A stretch of 64,000 nt of DNA, taken from positions 4,154,001 through 4,218,000 of the forward strand of contig NZ_BNEL01000001.1 of assembly GCF_018327685.1 (NCBI RefSeq), written 5' to 3'. This document shows, piece by piece, positions 23,957 through 31,461 of this stretch. Source of the DNA: Streptomyces sp. TS71-3 (GTDB lineage Bacteria > Actinomycetota > Actinomycetes > Streptomycetales > Streptomycetaceae). Below the pieces are notes generated by a model. The model made no database searches. It saw only the letters and a program-made list of their open reading frames with translations, and had not been told where the DNA came from. The translations under genes were made by a program, and so were the position numbers. The number at the start of each line of letters is the position of its first letter. The stretch's first letter is position 1.

Positions 23957-24967
23957 ATGACCCCGATCGCAACGGCGCAGCTGGGCACCGGCGGACCCCA
24001 GGTGGGCGTCCAGGGACTCGGCTGCATGGGCATGAGCTGGGCATACGGCCCGACCGACGGCGACGAGGCGCGCGCCACCCTGGAACGCGCCCTCGAACTC
24101 GGCGTCACGCTCTACGACACGGCCGACGCCTACGGCCACGGTGAGAACGAGAAGTTCATAGCCCCCTTCGTCAAGGCCCACCGGGACGACGTGGTGATCG
24201 CCACCAAGTTCGGCATCAGCAGCGACCCGGCGACCCCGTTCAAGCGCGTCATCAGGAACGACCCCGCGTACATACGCAGCTGCGTCGACGCCAGCCTCCG
24301 GCGTCTGGACGTCGATGCGATCGACCTGTACTACATGCACCGCCGCGACGTGAGCGTGCCGCTGGAGGACTGCGTCGGGACGATGGCCGAGCTGGTACAG
24401 GCCGGCAAGGTCCGCCAACTCGGTCTGAGCGAGGTGACCGGGCCCGAGCTGCGCGAGGCACACGCCGTCCACCCGATCGCCGCGGTTCAGTCGGAGTGGT
24501 CGCTGTTCAGCCGCGACATCGAGGCCGGCGTGGTGCCCGCCGCCGCCGACCTGGGCGTCACCCTCGTGCCGTACTCGCCCCTCGGCCGGGGCTTCCTCAC
24601 CGGTTCCTTCGTCAGCGCCGACTCGGAACTCGGCGAGGACGACTTCCGCCGCCAGCAGCCCCGCTTCACCGGCGACAACGCCGCGACCAACGCCCTCCTG
24701 CTGTCCCCCGTGCGCACCGTGGCCGAGGCACACGGCGCGACACTCGGACAGGTCGCCCTGGCCTGGGTACAGCAGCGGGCCGCGGTGCACGGCCTGCCGG
24801 TCGTCCCGATCCCGGGCACCCGCAAGCGCACCCGCGTGGAGGAGAACACGGCCGCCACCGACATCGTCCTCACCGACGAGGACCTGACCGTGCTGGAGCC
24901 GATCGCCGCACAGGTAGCGGGCGACCGCTACACCGACATGAACTTCACGTCGGTGGGCCGCGAGTAA
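23957..24967 (+). CDS. Aldo/keto reductase
   Basis: A 336-residue NADPH-dependent (beta/alpha)8 reductase. The catalytic tetrad is visible: D54 and Y59 in LYDTADAYG, K84 in VVIATKFG, and His in YYMHRRD (about 117). The C-terminal NADP-binding part (PIPGTRKRTRVEENTAATDI) is normal. Closest in type to the AKR13/YajO-like group that reduces aldehydes and quinones. Being second in the MerR operon suggests an inducible detoxification role. The 3' flank is a repeat-filled convergent gap. Confidence 0.92.
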   Translation: MTPIATAQLGTGGPQVGVQGLGCMGMSWAYGPTDGDEARATLERALELGVTLYDTADAYGHGENEKFIAPFVKAHRDDVVIATKFGISSDPATPFKRVIRNDPAYIRSCVDASLRRLDVDAIDLYYMHRRDVSVPLEDCVGTMAELVQAGKVRQLGLSEVTGPELREAHAVHPIAAVQSEWSLFSRDIEAGVVPAAADLGVTLVPYSPLGRGFLTGSFVSADSELGEDDFRRQQPRFTGDNAATNALLLSPVRTVAEAHGATLGQVALAWVQQRAAVHGLPVVPIPGTRKRTRVEENTAATDIVLTDEDLTVLEPIAAQVAGDRYTDMNFTSVGRE

Positions 24968-25065
24968 CGAGGACGAGAAGCACGGAGAAGGCCCACGGGA
25001 CCGCACGTACCCTCGCCGGCCCGGCGGCCGCCAACGAGACGGCAAGGGGCTGGCTGCTCTGCTCA

Positions 25066-25156
25066 GGGCGCGGGGGAACTGCGCAAAACTCCCCGCCGGG
25101 GGGGCCGGAAACGGGCCCGCAAGGGCCTGGCTGCTCAGGGGCGCGGGGAACTGCGC
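25066..25156 (+). repeat. Two direct copies of the 19-mer repeat (one with an extra G)
   Basis: Copies at 25066-25084 (AGGGCGCGGGGGAACTGCGC variant) and 25138-25156 (exact core), 72 bp apart, each preceded by CTGCTCA and followed by A-rich then CCCCGCC sequence. They fill the convergent gap between the aldo/keto reductase and DUF4429 genes. Confidence 0.88.
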
Positions 25157-25226
25157 AGAACCCCGCCGGCGGAAAGCCGGAAACGAGCCCCAAGGGCCCC
25201 GAGCAAACCCCGCACCGGCCAACCGC

Positions 25227-26111
25227 CTACAACTCGGCGAGCAACTGCGCCTTCTTCGTGCTGAACTCCTCATCCGTGACGAGCCCCGCCTCGTGCAACT
25301 CGCCAAGGTGACGAATGCGCTCGGCGATATCGGCGGGATCCCGCCGCCCGGAACCACCCGCCGCCTGCGCCAGCCCATTCGCGGACGCCCCGGAGGACGA
25401 GGAGGGCGCGGAGCGCAGCGCCCCGAGCACCGCCGCCGCGAACGGCAGAGACTCGTGGACCGGACCGTATCCGAGCCCGAAGACGACCGCGGCCGGATCC
25501 TGGTCGGCCTGCACCCCGGCGGCCCCCGGCGGATCGCGGCGCACCAGCCGCAGGTGCCCCTCGAAGAGCTCGGGGGAGCGCCACTCCACCCCGGCCAGGT
25601 CCGACACCGGAAAGCTCTGGTCGCCGGCCTTCCACTTCGCGGACGACGCGCCCGTCCAGAACCACCGGAACGAGACGGCCTTGCCGTCGAACGCCGCCTT
25701 CCCGTCGTACGCCTTGAACTGCATCGGGCCCTCGGGCGCCGCCACCAGGTAGCGCTCGGGGGCCTCTTCCCGCCCACCGGAGACCAGAGGCCGCAGCTCG
25801 TCGGCGTAGTAGTCGGCGAGCGTCTCCCGGTCCGCCGGCAGCACCAGGCGGTAGGGGTCGCTGCCGTCCTTGAGCTGACCGGCGGCGGCCTCCATCAGCG
25901 GATCGGCGCCCGCCCGCGGCACGGCGTGCAGCACCACGGTGCCGCGCTTGCCCGGGGCCACGTTGACCGCCGAGATCGCCTCATGGGGGATGCGGCGCTC
26001 GCCGAGTGCCTGGAACAGCTTCGGTGAGCGAATCCCCCGCTCGAAGCGGATGAGCACGGAGTCGGACTCGAACTCCCACGTGGCGTGAAAACCGGCCAGT
26101 ACATCACCCAT
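25227..26111 (-). CDS. DUF4429 protein with C-terminal SHOCT domain
   Basis: A 294-residue protein with two DUF4429 (PH-like beta) units: GDVLAGFHATWEFESDSVLIRFERG at the start and FKAYDGKAAFDGKAVSFRWF about residue 135, then an Ala/Ser-rich linker and a SHOCT module (IAERIRHLGELHEAGLVTDEEFSTKKAQLLAEL) at the end. Its function is unknown; SHOCT domains are thought to mediate oligomerisation. The start at 26111 is chosen because a TACGAT -10 box ends 7 nt before it on the minus strand; ATGs at 26120 and 26132 lie within or before that promoter. Confidence 0.87.
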   Translation of the reverse strand: MGDVLAGFHATWEFESDSVLIRFERGIRSPKLFQALGERRIPHEAISAVNVAPGKRGTVVLHAVPRAGADPLMEAAAGQLKDGSDPYRLVLPADRETLADYYADELRPLVSGGREEAPERYLVAAPEGPMQFKAYDGKAAFDGKAVSFRWFWTGASSAKWKAGDQSFPVSDLAGVEWRSPELFEGHLRLVRRDPPGAAGVQADQDPAAVVFGLGYGPVHESLPFAAAVLGALRSAPSSSSGASANGLAQAAGGSGRRDPADIAERIRHLGELHEAGLVTDEEFSTKKAQLLAEL

Positions 26112-26186
26112 ACGACTCATCGTATGCGGCACACGCTTCCGCGTCCCCTCCCTCGGCGTGCCTGTGTTTCTCTCCTTCTACGCGCG

Positions 26187-27398
26187 TCAGGCCGTTACCG
26201 TGCCAGGCAAACCGGTCCGGCAGGTCACAACCTGATGGGCGCAGCGCACCGCGCGATATGCGCCAATGCCGATCTCGGCGAAGTTCTCCAGGCTCTCGGT
26301 GCCGGGTTCGAAGTAGCCGGCGTGCCCCCGCGCGCCGGCCGCGGACAGGATCCGTGCCCCGAAGGCCGAGGACATCGGGTCGGCGCCGTGCCCGAGGCCG
26401 CCCACCTCCAGGTTCGGTACGTCCCTGATCCAGTCGTTGCCGTCCCGCATGGCCCAGATCCGGGCGTCGGTGCCGAGCTTCGAGGCGCGCGACGCCCGCA
26501 TGCCCGGACTGCCGGAGACGGCGATGTCGGTGACCCGCTCCGGCATGCGGCGGGCGGCCACCCCGCACAGCACGGACCCGTAGCTGTGGCAGTACAGCAC
26601 CAGGGCCCCGTGACCCGGCAGCGCGTCGAGCAGGGCGTTGAGCCTGATCGCGCCCTCCTCGGCGAGCCTCGCGGTGGCCGCGTCCACGCCGAGGCCGCTG
26701 GGAGCGGTGTAGTCGGCCCAGGCGATCACGGCGGTACGGGTGCGGGGAGCGGCGTTCCGCTCGGCGTCGTAGAGCGAGGTGGCCATGCCGAGCGGTGCGG
26801 TCCACGTGTGGTCCTCGCGCTGGAAGGTGAGGACGTCGGTGTCGACGCCCGGCACCACGACCGACACCCGCTGGGCGGTGGAGAGGTCTCCCTTCACCTC
26901 GGCGACGCGCCCCGGGCCCGCCGGGTCGAAGGCGAGCACCTGGCGGCCGGGCGCCAGCAGCGACTCGTACCGCTGCATCCGGCGCGTGGCGTCGTGCTGC
27001 CCGTCCGGGGAGAGGCGGCTGTCGTGCATGCGGCTCTGCTCGACCTTGCGGGAGGCCTCGATGGCGTTGCGGTTGGCGGTGTAGCGCAGGGTCACCGGCG
27101 CGCCGTTCATGTTGCCGACGGCGAAGGGGTAGCGGGCGGCGAGCCGGCCGCGCTGCTGCGTGGTGAGCGAGGCGAAGAAGCGTGCCAGGTCGGCGGGTGG
27201 CCCGGTGGGGTCGGGCAAGTGCGCTCCTGCGATCGACCCCCTGCTCCAGGCGGTCCGGTCGGAGTCGACCGGCGAGGCGGCTGCCCGGTGCTGGTGCACG
27301 GCGGTCCACCCGGTGGTGGCCAGCATGATGAACACGACGGCCAGTGCGAGGAGCGCGCGCCATGCGTTGAGTTGGGGAGAGGAGTCGAAGGAAGTCAC
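26187..27398 (-). CDS. Membrane-anchored alpha/beta hydrolase (DUF1023-like)
   Basis: A 403-residue protein with an N-terminal membrane anchor (RALLALAVVFIMLATTGWTAV, about 13-33) that places the enzyme outside the membrane. The alpha/beta-hydrolase nucleophile is S272 in LYCHSYGSVL, followed by strands with DIAVSGSPG and an acid in the later part; the segment VVVPGVDTDVLTFQ is typical of DUF1023. The substrate is unknown. The GTG at 27398 lies 8 nt after a TAGGGT box on the minus strand; an upstream ATG at 27455 in the same frame would precede that promoter. Confidence 0.85.
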   Translation of the reverse strand: MTSFDSSPQLNAWRALLALAVVFIMLATTGWTAVHQHRAAASPVDSDRTAWSRGSIAGAHLPDPTGPPADLARFFASLTTQQRGRLAARYPFAVGNMNGAPVTLRYTANRNAIEASRKVEQSRMHDSRLSPDGQHDATRRMQRYESLLAPGRQVLAFDPAGPGRVAEVKGDLSTAQRVSVVVPGVDTDVLTFQREDHTWTAPLGMATSLYDAERNAAPRTRTAVIAWADYTAPSGLGVDAATARLAEEGAIRLNALLDALPGHGALVLYCHSYGSVLCGVAARRMPERVTDIAVSGSPGMRASRASKLGTDARIWAMRDGNDWIRDVPNLEVGGLGHGADPMSSAFGARILSAAGARGHAGYFEPGTESLENFAEIGIGAYRAVRCAHQVVTCRTGLPGTVTA

Positions 27399-27756
27399 TG
27401 CGGGACACCCTAGGAGACTGGAGCTGAATGCCATGCAACGGGTGAGAGACTTCACGAGTTCGGCGTCGTAATTGGTCCAAAAGCGGACGCAAGTGCTGTC
27501 ATGTGATCACGGTGTGTAGGGTTTTCTGACCCGGGTGGACACCGTCCGAGCTGCGGCGCGTCCCGGCTGAGGCACCGCCGCGTGACGGCTGGGCGCTGCC
27601 GCAGGGCGGCCGGGTGCTGCCGGGCGCTGCCGCGTGCCGGCCGGGCGCCGGATGGCCGTCGGGTGCGCCGGCGTCGGCGCCGGCGTGTCGTGGCCGTCCG
27701 GAGCGCGAGCCGGCCCCGCGCGCCGGAGCCAGGGTCGAGATCAGTCCCGGTCGGGA
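27399..27756. other. 358-bp intergenic region
   Basis: It holds the promoter-like TAGGGT of the alpha/beta hydrolase gene and, from 27540 on, G/C-rich runs (CCGGGTGCTGCCGGGCGCTG, GGCGCCGGATGG) in the 3' flank of the TetR gene. No gene or clean terminator seen. Confidence 0.4.
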
Positions 27757-28434
27757 TCAGTCCCGCCAGGTGCCGGCCAGGGCCGGCCCCACGTGCGCGA
27801 GGTACGACTCCATCAGCGTCCGGATGGAGCAGATGCTGGTGTCCCCGCCCGCCCCCCAGAGGCGGCCCGTGACCCGCATCACGCCGCTGAACGCGGCGAC
27901 CGCGACCCGCGGGCGCGGGTCGGCGTCCACGTCCAGGCCCTCGCGGTCCGCGATCACCCGCGCGAGCCGCTCCTCCAGGACGATGCAGCGGCGCAGGTGC
28001 GCGGCGAGCAGGGCCGGCGTCGACTCGATCAACTGGTACGTGCGCATGTACAGCTCCACCGGGACGGTGGCCTCGATGGCCTCGCCGATGGTGTCCCACG
28101 AGTCGAGCAGGGCGCGCCGCATGGCCTCCAGCGGGGCCTCGTGCGCGGGCCGCTCGCCCACCGCGGTGACGAAGTGGGCCTCCACCATGTCCTGGACGGC
28201 GAAGGCGGCGTCCTCCTTGCCCGCGAAGTAGCGGAAGAAGGTGCGCTGCGAGACGTCGACGCCGTCGGCGATCTCGTCCACGGTGGTGCGCTCGTACCCC
28301 TGGGAGACGAACAGTTCGAGTGCGGCGTGCAGCAGGGCTTCGCGGGTGCGCTGTTTCTTGCGTTCGCGCAGTCCCGGGTGGGGCGCCGTCACGCCGTGGG
28401 TTTCATTCATGTGGGGCTTCGGTTCCGGTTTCAT
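27757..28434 (-). CDS. TetR-family regulator, probable repressor of the adjacent MFS pump
   Basis: A 225-residue protein with a TetR helix-turn-helix (REALLHAALELFVSQGYERTTVDEIADGVDVSQRTFFRYFAGKEDAAFAV, about 31-80) and a divergent effector domain. An internal ATG (28410) is an alternative start; neither has a strong ribosome site. It is divergent from the DHA2-type MFS gene, and the shared region has a nested dyad at 28633-28671 overlapping the MFS promoter, the usual layout for a drug-responsive repressor. The ligand is unknown. Confidence 0.88.
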   Translation of the reverse strand: MKPEPKPHMNETHGVTAPHPGLRERKKQRTREALLHAALELFVSQGYERTTVDEIADGVDVSQRTFFRYFAGKEDAAFAVQDMVEAHFVTAVGERPAHEAPLEAMRRALLDSWDTIGEAIEATVPVELYMRTYQLIESTPALLAAHLRRCIVLEERLARVIADREGLDVDADPRPRVAVAAFSGVMRVTGRLWGAGGDTSICSIRTLMESYLAHVGPALAGTWRD

Positions 28435-28632
28435 GTGCGGCTTGGGTTCCGGATGCCGGATGTTCGGCCGGTGGGCAGACCCGCGTCCCCGCGGTCCGGT
28501 ATACCCGCATCGACAGGTCGGTACGGTCCGCCTCCGCTGGTCGCGTGACCGGCCCTGGCCCGGCCGCCGTCACCGGCTTCCATCCGCAGGATGCGGCCGG
28601 CGTCCGTCCGGCCGGCTTGCGTGTGAGCTACG

Positions 28633-28688
28633 TGACAGTTACCGACTTGTGAATCGGTTTGTCAACTGTCAGCGTCTGACATTAGCCT
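28633..28688 (+). promoter_or_regulatory. Nested-dyad operator overlapping the MFS promoter
   Basis: The outer arms TGACAGTT (28633-28640) and AACTGTCA (28664-28671) are perfect 8-bp complements, with an inner pair ACCGA (28641-28645)/TCGGT (28654-28658). A -35 TTGTCA (28659-28664) lies inside the right half and a -10 TAGCCT (28683-28688) follows after 18 bp; the ATG is 6 nt further on, so the mRNA is leaderless. Repressor bound here would cover the -35 box. Confidence 0.7.
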
Positions 28689-28694
28689 CCGACC

Positions 28695-30317
28695 ATGACT
28701 AGTCAGACCACCGTCGAGACGACGGACCCCGCCGAGAAGGCGCCGGCCGCGTCCGTACCGCCCCGGCCCAAGGGGCTGCGCGGCCACCCTTGGCTGACCC
28801 TGTTCTCCGTCGCGATCGGCGTGATGATGGTGGCCCTGGACGGCACCATCGTGGCCATTGCCAACCCGGCCATCCAGGACGACCTCGACGCCTCTCTGGC
28901 CGACGTCCAGTGGATCACCAACGGCTACCTCCTCGCCCTGGCCGTCTCGCTCATCACGGCCGGCAAGCTGGGCGACCGCTTCGGCCACCGCCAGACCTTC
29001 CTGATAGGCGTGGCCGGCTTCGCGCTCGCGTCCGGGGCCATCGGCCTGTCCGGCAGCGTCGGCCTGGTGGTCGCGTTCCGCGTGCTCCAGGGCCTGTTCG
29101 GCGCGCTGCTGATGCCGGCCGCGCTCGGCCTGCTGCGGGCCACCTTCCCGGCCGAGAAGCTGAACATGGCCATCGGCATCTGGGGCATGGTCATCGGCGC
29201 CTCCACCGCCGGCGGCCCGATCCTCGGCGGCGTGCTCGTCGAGCACGTGAGCTGGCAGTCCGTCTTCTTCATCAACGTCCCGGTGGGCGCCCTCGCCCTC
29301 ATCCTCGGCCTGATCATCCTCAAGGACCACCGCGCGCAGAACGCCCCGCGCTCCTTCGACGTGCCGGGCATCGTGCTGCTGTCGGGCGGGATGTTCGCGC
29401 TCATCTGGGCCCTCATCAAGGCCGGGGACACCTGGGGCTGGGGCAGCGGCAAGACCCTGTCGTTCCTGGCCGCCGCCGTGGTGCTCTTCGCGCTGTTCGC
29501 CGTCTGGGAGACCAGGGTCGCCGAGCCCCTCATCCCGCTGGGCATGTTCCGCTCCATCCCGCTCTCCGCGGGCACGGTCCTCATGGTGCTGATGGCCTTC
29601 GCCTTCCTGGGCGGCCTGTTCTTCGTCACCTTCTATCTCCAGAACGTGCACGGCATGAGCCCGGTGGAGAGCGGCACGCGCCTGCTGCCGCTGACGGGCA
29701 TGATGATCGTGTCGTCGCCCCTCGCGGGCTTCCTCATCACCAAGCTCGGTCCCCGGGTCCCGCTCGTCGGCGGCATGGTCTGCACCGCCGCCGCCATGTT
29801 CGGCATGACCACCCTGTCGAACACCACGGGCACGGCGGCGATGTCGCTCTGGTTCGCGCTGCTCGGCCTCGGCCTCGCTCCCGTGATGGTGGGCGCCACC
29901 GAGGTCATCGTCGGCAACGCGCCCCTGGAGCTCTCCGGTGTCGCGGGCGGCCTCCAGCAGGCCGCGATGCAGGTCGGCGGAAGCCTGGGCACGGCTGTCC
30001 TCGGCGCCGTGATGTCGAACAAGGTCAGCGGGGACCTCGCGGGCAACTGGAAGGCCGCCGGCCTGCCGGCCGCCCCGCCTCCGGGCCTGGAGCAGGCGGC
30101 CACGGTCGGCATCGTGCCCAAGCAGGTCGCGGCCGCGAAGGGCGTGACGCCGGAGTTCCTGACGAAGATCACCGGCGTGATCCACGACACCTTCATCTCG
30201 GGCATGGGGCTCGCCTTCACGGTCGCCGGAGTCGTCGCCGTGATCGCCGCCCTGGTCGCCATGCTCACCAAGCGCGGCGCCAACGCCGAGGCGGGCATGG
30301 GCGCGGGCCACATCTGA
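28695..30317 (+). CDS. MFS transporter, DHA2 (14-TM) drug:H+ antiporter type
   Basis: A 540-residue integral membrane efflux pump. It has about 14 hydrophobic segments, motif A GDRFGHRQTFLIG after TM2, the DHA2 motif LDGTIVAIANPAI in TM1 and motif C-like VIGASTAGGPILGG in TM5. The family exports antibiotics, dyes or metabolites with proton influx. It is divergent from, and probably repressed by, the TetR protein beside it; the substrate is not predictable. The final loop has PPGLEQAATVGIVPKQV, typical of Streptomyces members. Confidence 0.92.
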   Translation: MTSQTTVETTDPAEKAPAASVPPRPKGLRGHPWLTLFSVAIGVMMVALDGTIVAIANPAIQDDLDASLADVQWITNGYLLALAVSLITAGKLGDRFGHRQTFLIGVAGFALASGAIGLSGSVGLVVAFRVLQGLFGALLMPAALGLLRATFPAEKLNMAIGIWGMVIGASTAGGPILGGVLVEHVSWQSVFFINVPVGALALILGLIILKDHRAQNAPRSFDVPGIVLLSGGMFALIWALIKAGDTWGWGSGKTLSFLAAAVVLFALFAVWETRVAEPLIPLGMFRSIPLSAGTVLMVLMAFAFLGGLFFVTFYLQNVHGMSPVESGTRLLPLTGMMIVSSPLAGFLITKLGPRVPLVGGMVCTAAAMFGMTTLSNTTGTAAMSLWFALLGLGLAPVMVGATEVIVGNAPLELSGVAGGLQQAAMQVGGSLGTAVLGAVMSNKVSGDLAGNWKAAGLPAAPPPGLEQAATVGIVPKQVAAAKGVTPEFLTKITGVIHDTFISGMGLAFTVAGVVAVIAALVAMLTKRGANAEAGMGAGHI

Positions 30318-30607
30318 GCGGACGGCCCGCAGGGACGGTCAGGGCCGGTCCGGGCCGTTCAGGCCTGGGCTGGTCCGGGTCCCGTCTGGGCCGGTCCGGT
30401 CCGGGTCGGGGTTGTCCGGCCCGGCCACGGCCGCGAACGGCTCGTCAGACCGGGGGTGCGTCCCCACTGCCGGGGACGCACGCCCACCTCGCGGGGCACA
30501 GGCCGCGGTTTTCCCCTATCAGGGTGGCGTGTGCCCCGAATCCCTTCCGCCGTACGCCGGTTGCCCGTCAGGGTGCGGAGTGATCAGTACGACACGGGGG
30601 AGTTCAG
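30318..30607. other. Intergenic region with GGTCCGGGCCG-type simple repeats
   Basis: 30330-30420 is a run of short degenerate GGGCCGGTCCGG units, possibly a weak terminator for the MFS gene. The rest is the upstream region of the I36 gene, with GATCAGTACGACACGGGGGAG before its start. No gene seen. Confidence 0.4.
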
Positions 30608-31147
30608 ATGAACGAGATGAAGCAGGGGACGCGGTCTTGGGCGCGTTGGGCGTCCTGGGTGCGCTGGATGCACGCTACGCAGCGGAGGCGACGGGCCGTG
30701 CTGGCCGCGGCGGCGGGGGCGTCCGCGCTGGCCGTACTGGGACTGCCGGCGCTCTCCGTGCCGGCCGGCGCCACCGGCGCCGCGGGATCCGGTGCGGCCG
30801 AAGTCACTGGAGTCTCCGAAGTCACTGGAGTCTCCGAAGTCACCGGAGTCTCCGGAGCACCGGCGGGAGGGCAGTGCGGCACGGGCCAGCTCTGCCTGTG
30901 GAAGAAGCCCCAGTTCGAGGGCGCCCGGCAGGTCTACGAGCTGTCCGGGATCCCCATCGAGAGCTGTGTCCCGCTGCCCAAGTCAGGCACGGCCCAGTCG
31001 CTGGCCAACCGGACCGGACGGCCTGTCACCACCTACCAGTCCGAAGAGTGCGCGGAGACGGGGGAGTTCGAGACCTACCCCGGGGACGGGACCTGGACGC
31101 CCGAGTCCCCGTACCTCGTCCGGGCCTTCAAGGTCTGGGAGAGGTGA
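30608..31147 (+). CDS. Secreted peptidase inhibitor family I36 protein
   Basis: A 179-residue exported protein. A long N-region with many Arg precedes a signal-peptide hydrophobic core (AVLAAAAGASALAVLGLPALSVPAGA, about 30-55). Then comes a linker with EVTGVS three times (from an 18-bp DNA repeat), and the crystallin-like I36 domain: QCGTGQLCLWKKPQFEGARQVYEL...SCVPLPKSGTAQSLANRTGRPVTTYQSEEC. Four or more Cys suggest disulfides. Family members such as SMPI inhibit metalloproteases, but many I36-like proteins have no tested function. It is a single gene with GGGGGAG before the ATG. Confidence 0.88.
   Translation: MNEMKQGTRSWARWASWVRWMHATQRRRRAVLAAAAGASALAVLGLPALSVPAGATGAAGSGAAEVTGVSEVTGVSEVTGVSGAPAGGQCGTGQLCLWKKPQFEGARQVYELSGIPIESCVPLPKSGTAQSLANRTGRPVTTYQSEECAETGEFETYPGDGTWTPESPYLVRAFKVWER
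30800..30853 (+). repeat. 18-bp coding tandem repeat, three copies
   Basis: GAAGTCACTGGAGTCTCC is repeated three times (one T-to-C change in the third) in the linker of the I36 protein, giving EVTGVS x3. The near-identity suggests recent expansion. Confidence 0.92.
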
Positions 31148-31461
31148 AGCGGGGTACGCGCATGACAACCCCGGACGGGGCGGAGCGCAGGCACCGACTG
31201 CGTGCCGGCGTCGGCTCCCGCCCGCCGGGGAGAGGTGATGACGGGCGTGGCACCGCGCGCTGACACCCCCGTTCATGTGACCGGACGAGGTGACGGAGCG
31301 GGCAGGATCGCGCGGCGCCCGTGATCATGGTGCGGCCCGCACGGGCCGGCCCAGGGCAGGATCCATGGAGAAGGGCGGCGAAACAGAGGCTTCGCCGCCC
31401 TTCCTCATGCGCATGCCGGTCCGGCCGGGTCCTTACCGAATCGGCCAAGTCCCCGCAGGGG
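31148..31461. other. 314-bp convergent gap between the I36 and aceE genes
   Basis: Apart from the aceE terminator hairpin (31370-31403) nothing is seen; the reading frames here lack codon bias and recognisable products. Confidence 0.5.
31370..31403 (-). terminator. Perfect 13-bp hairpin downstream of aceE
   Basis: GAAGGGCGGCGAA(31370-31382)-8 nt-TTCGCCGCCCTTC(31391-31403). It is about 60 nt past the aceE stop on the minus strand and also downstream of the convergent I36 gene, so it can end both transcripts. Confidence 0.8.
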
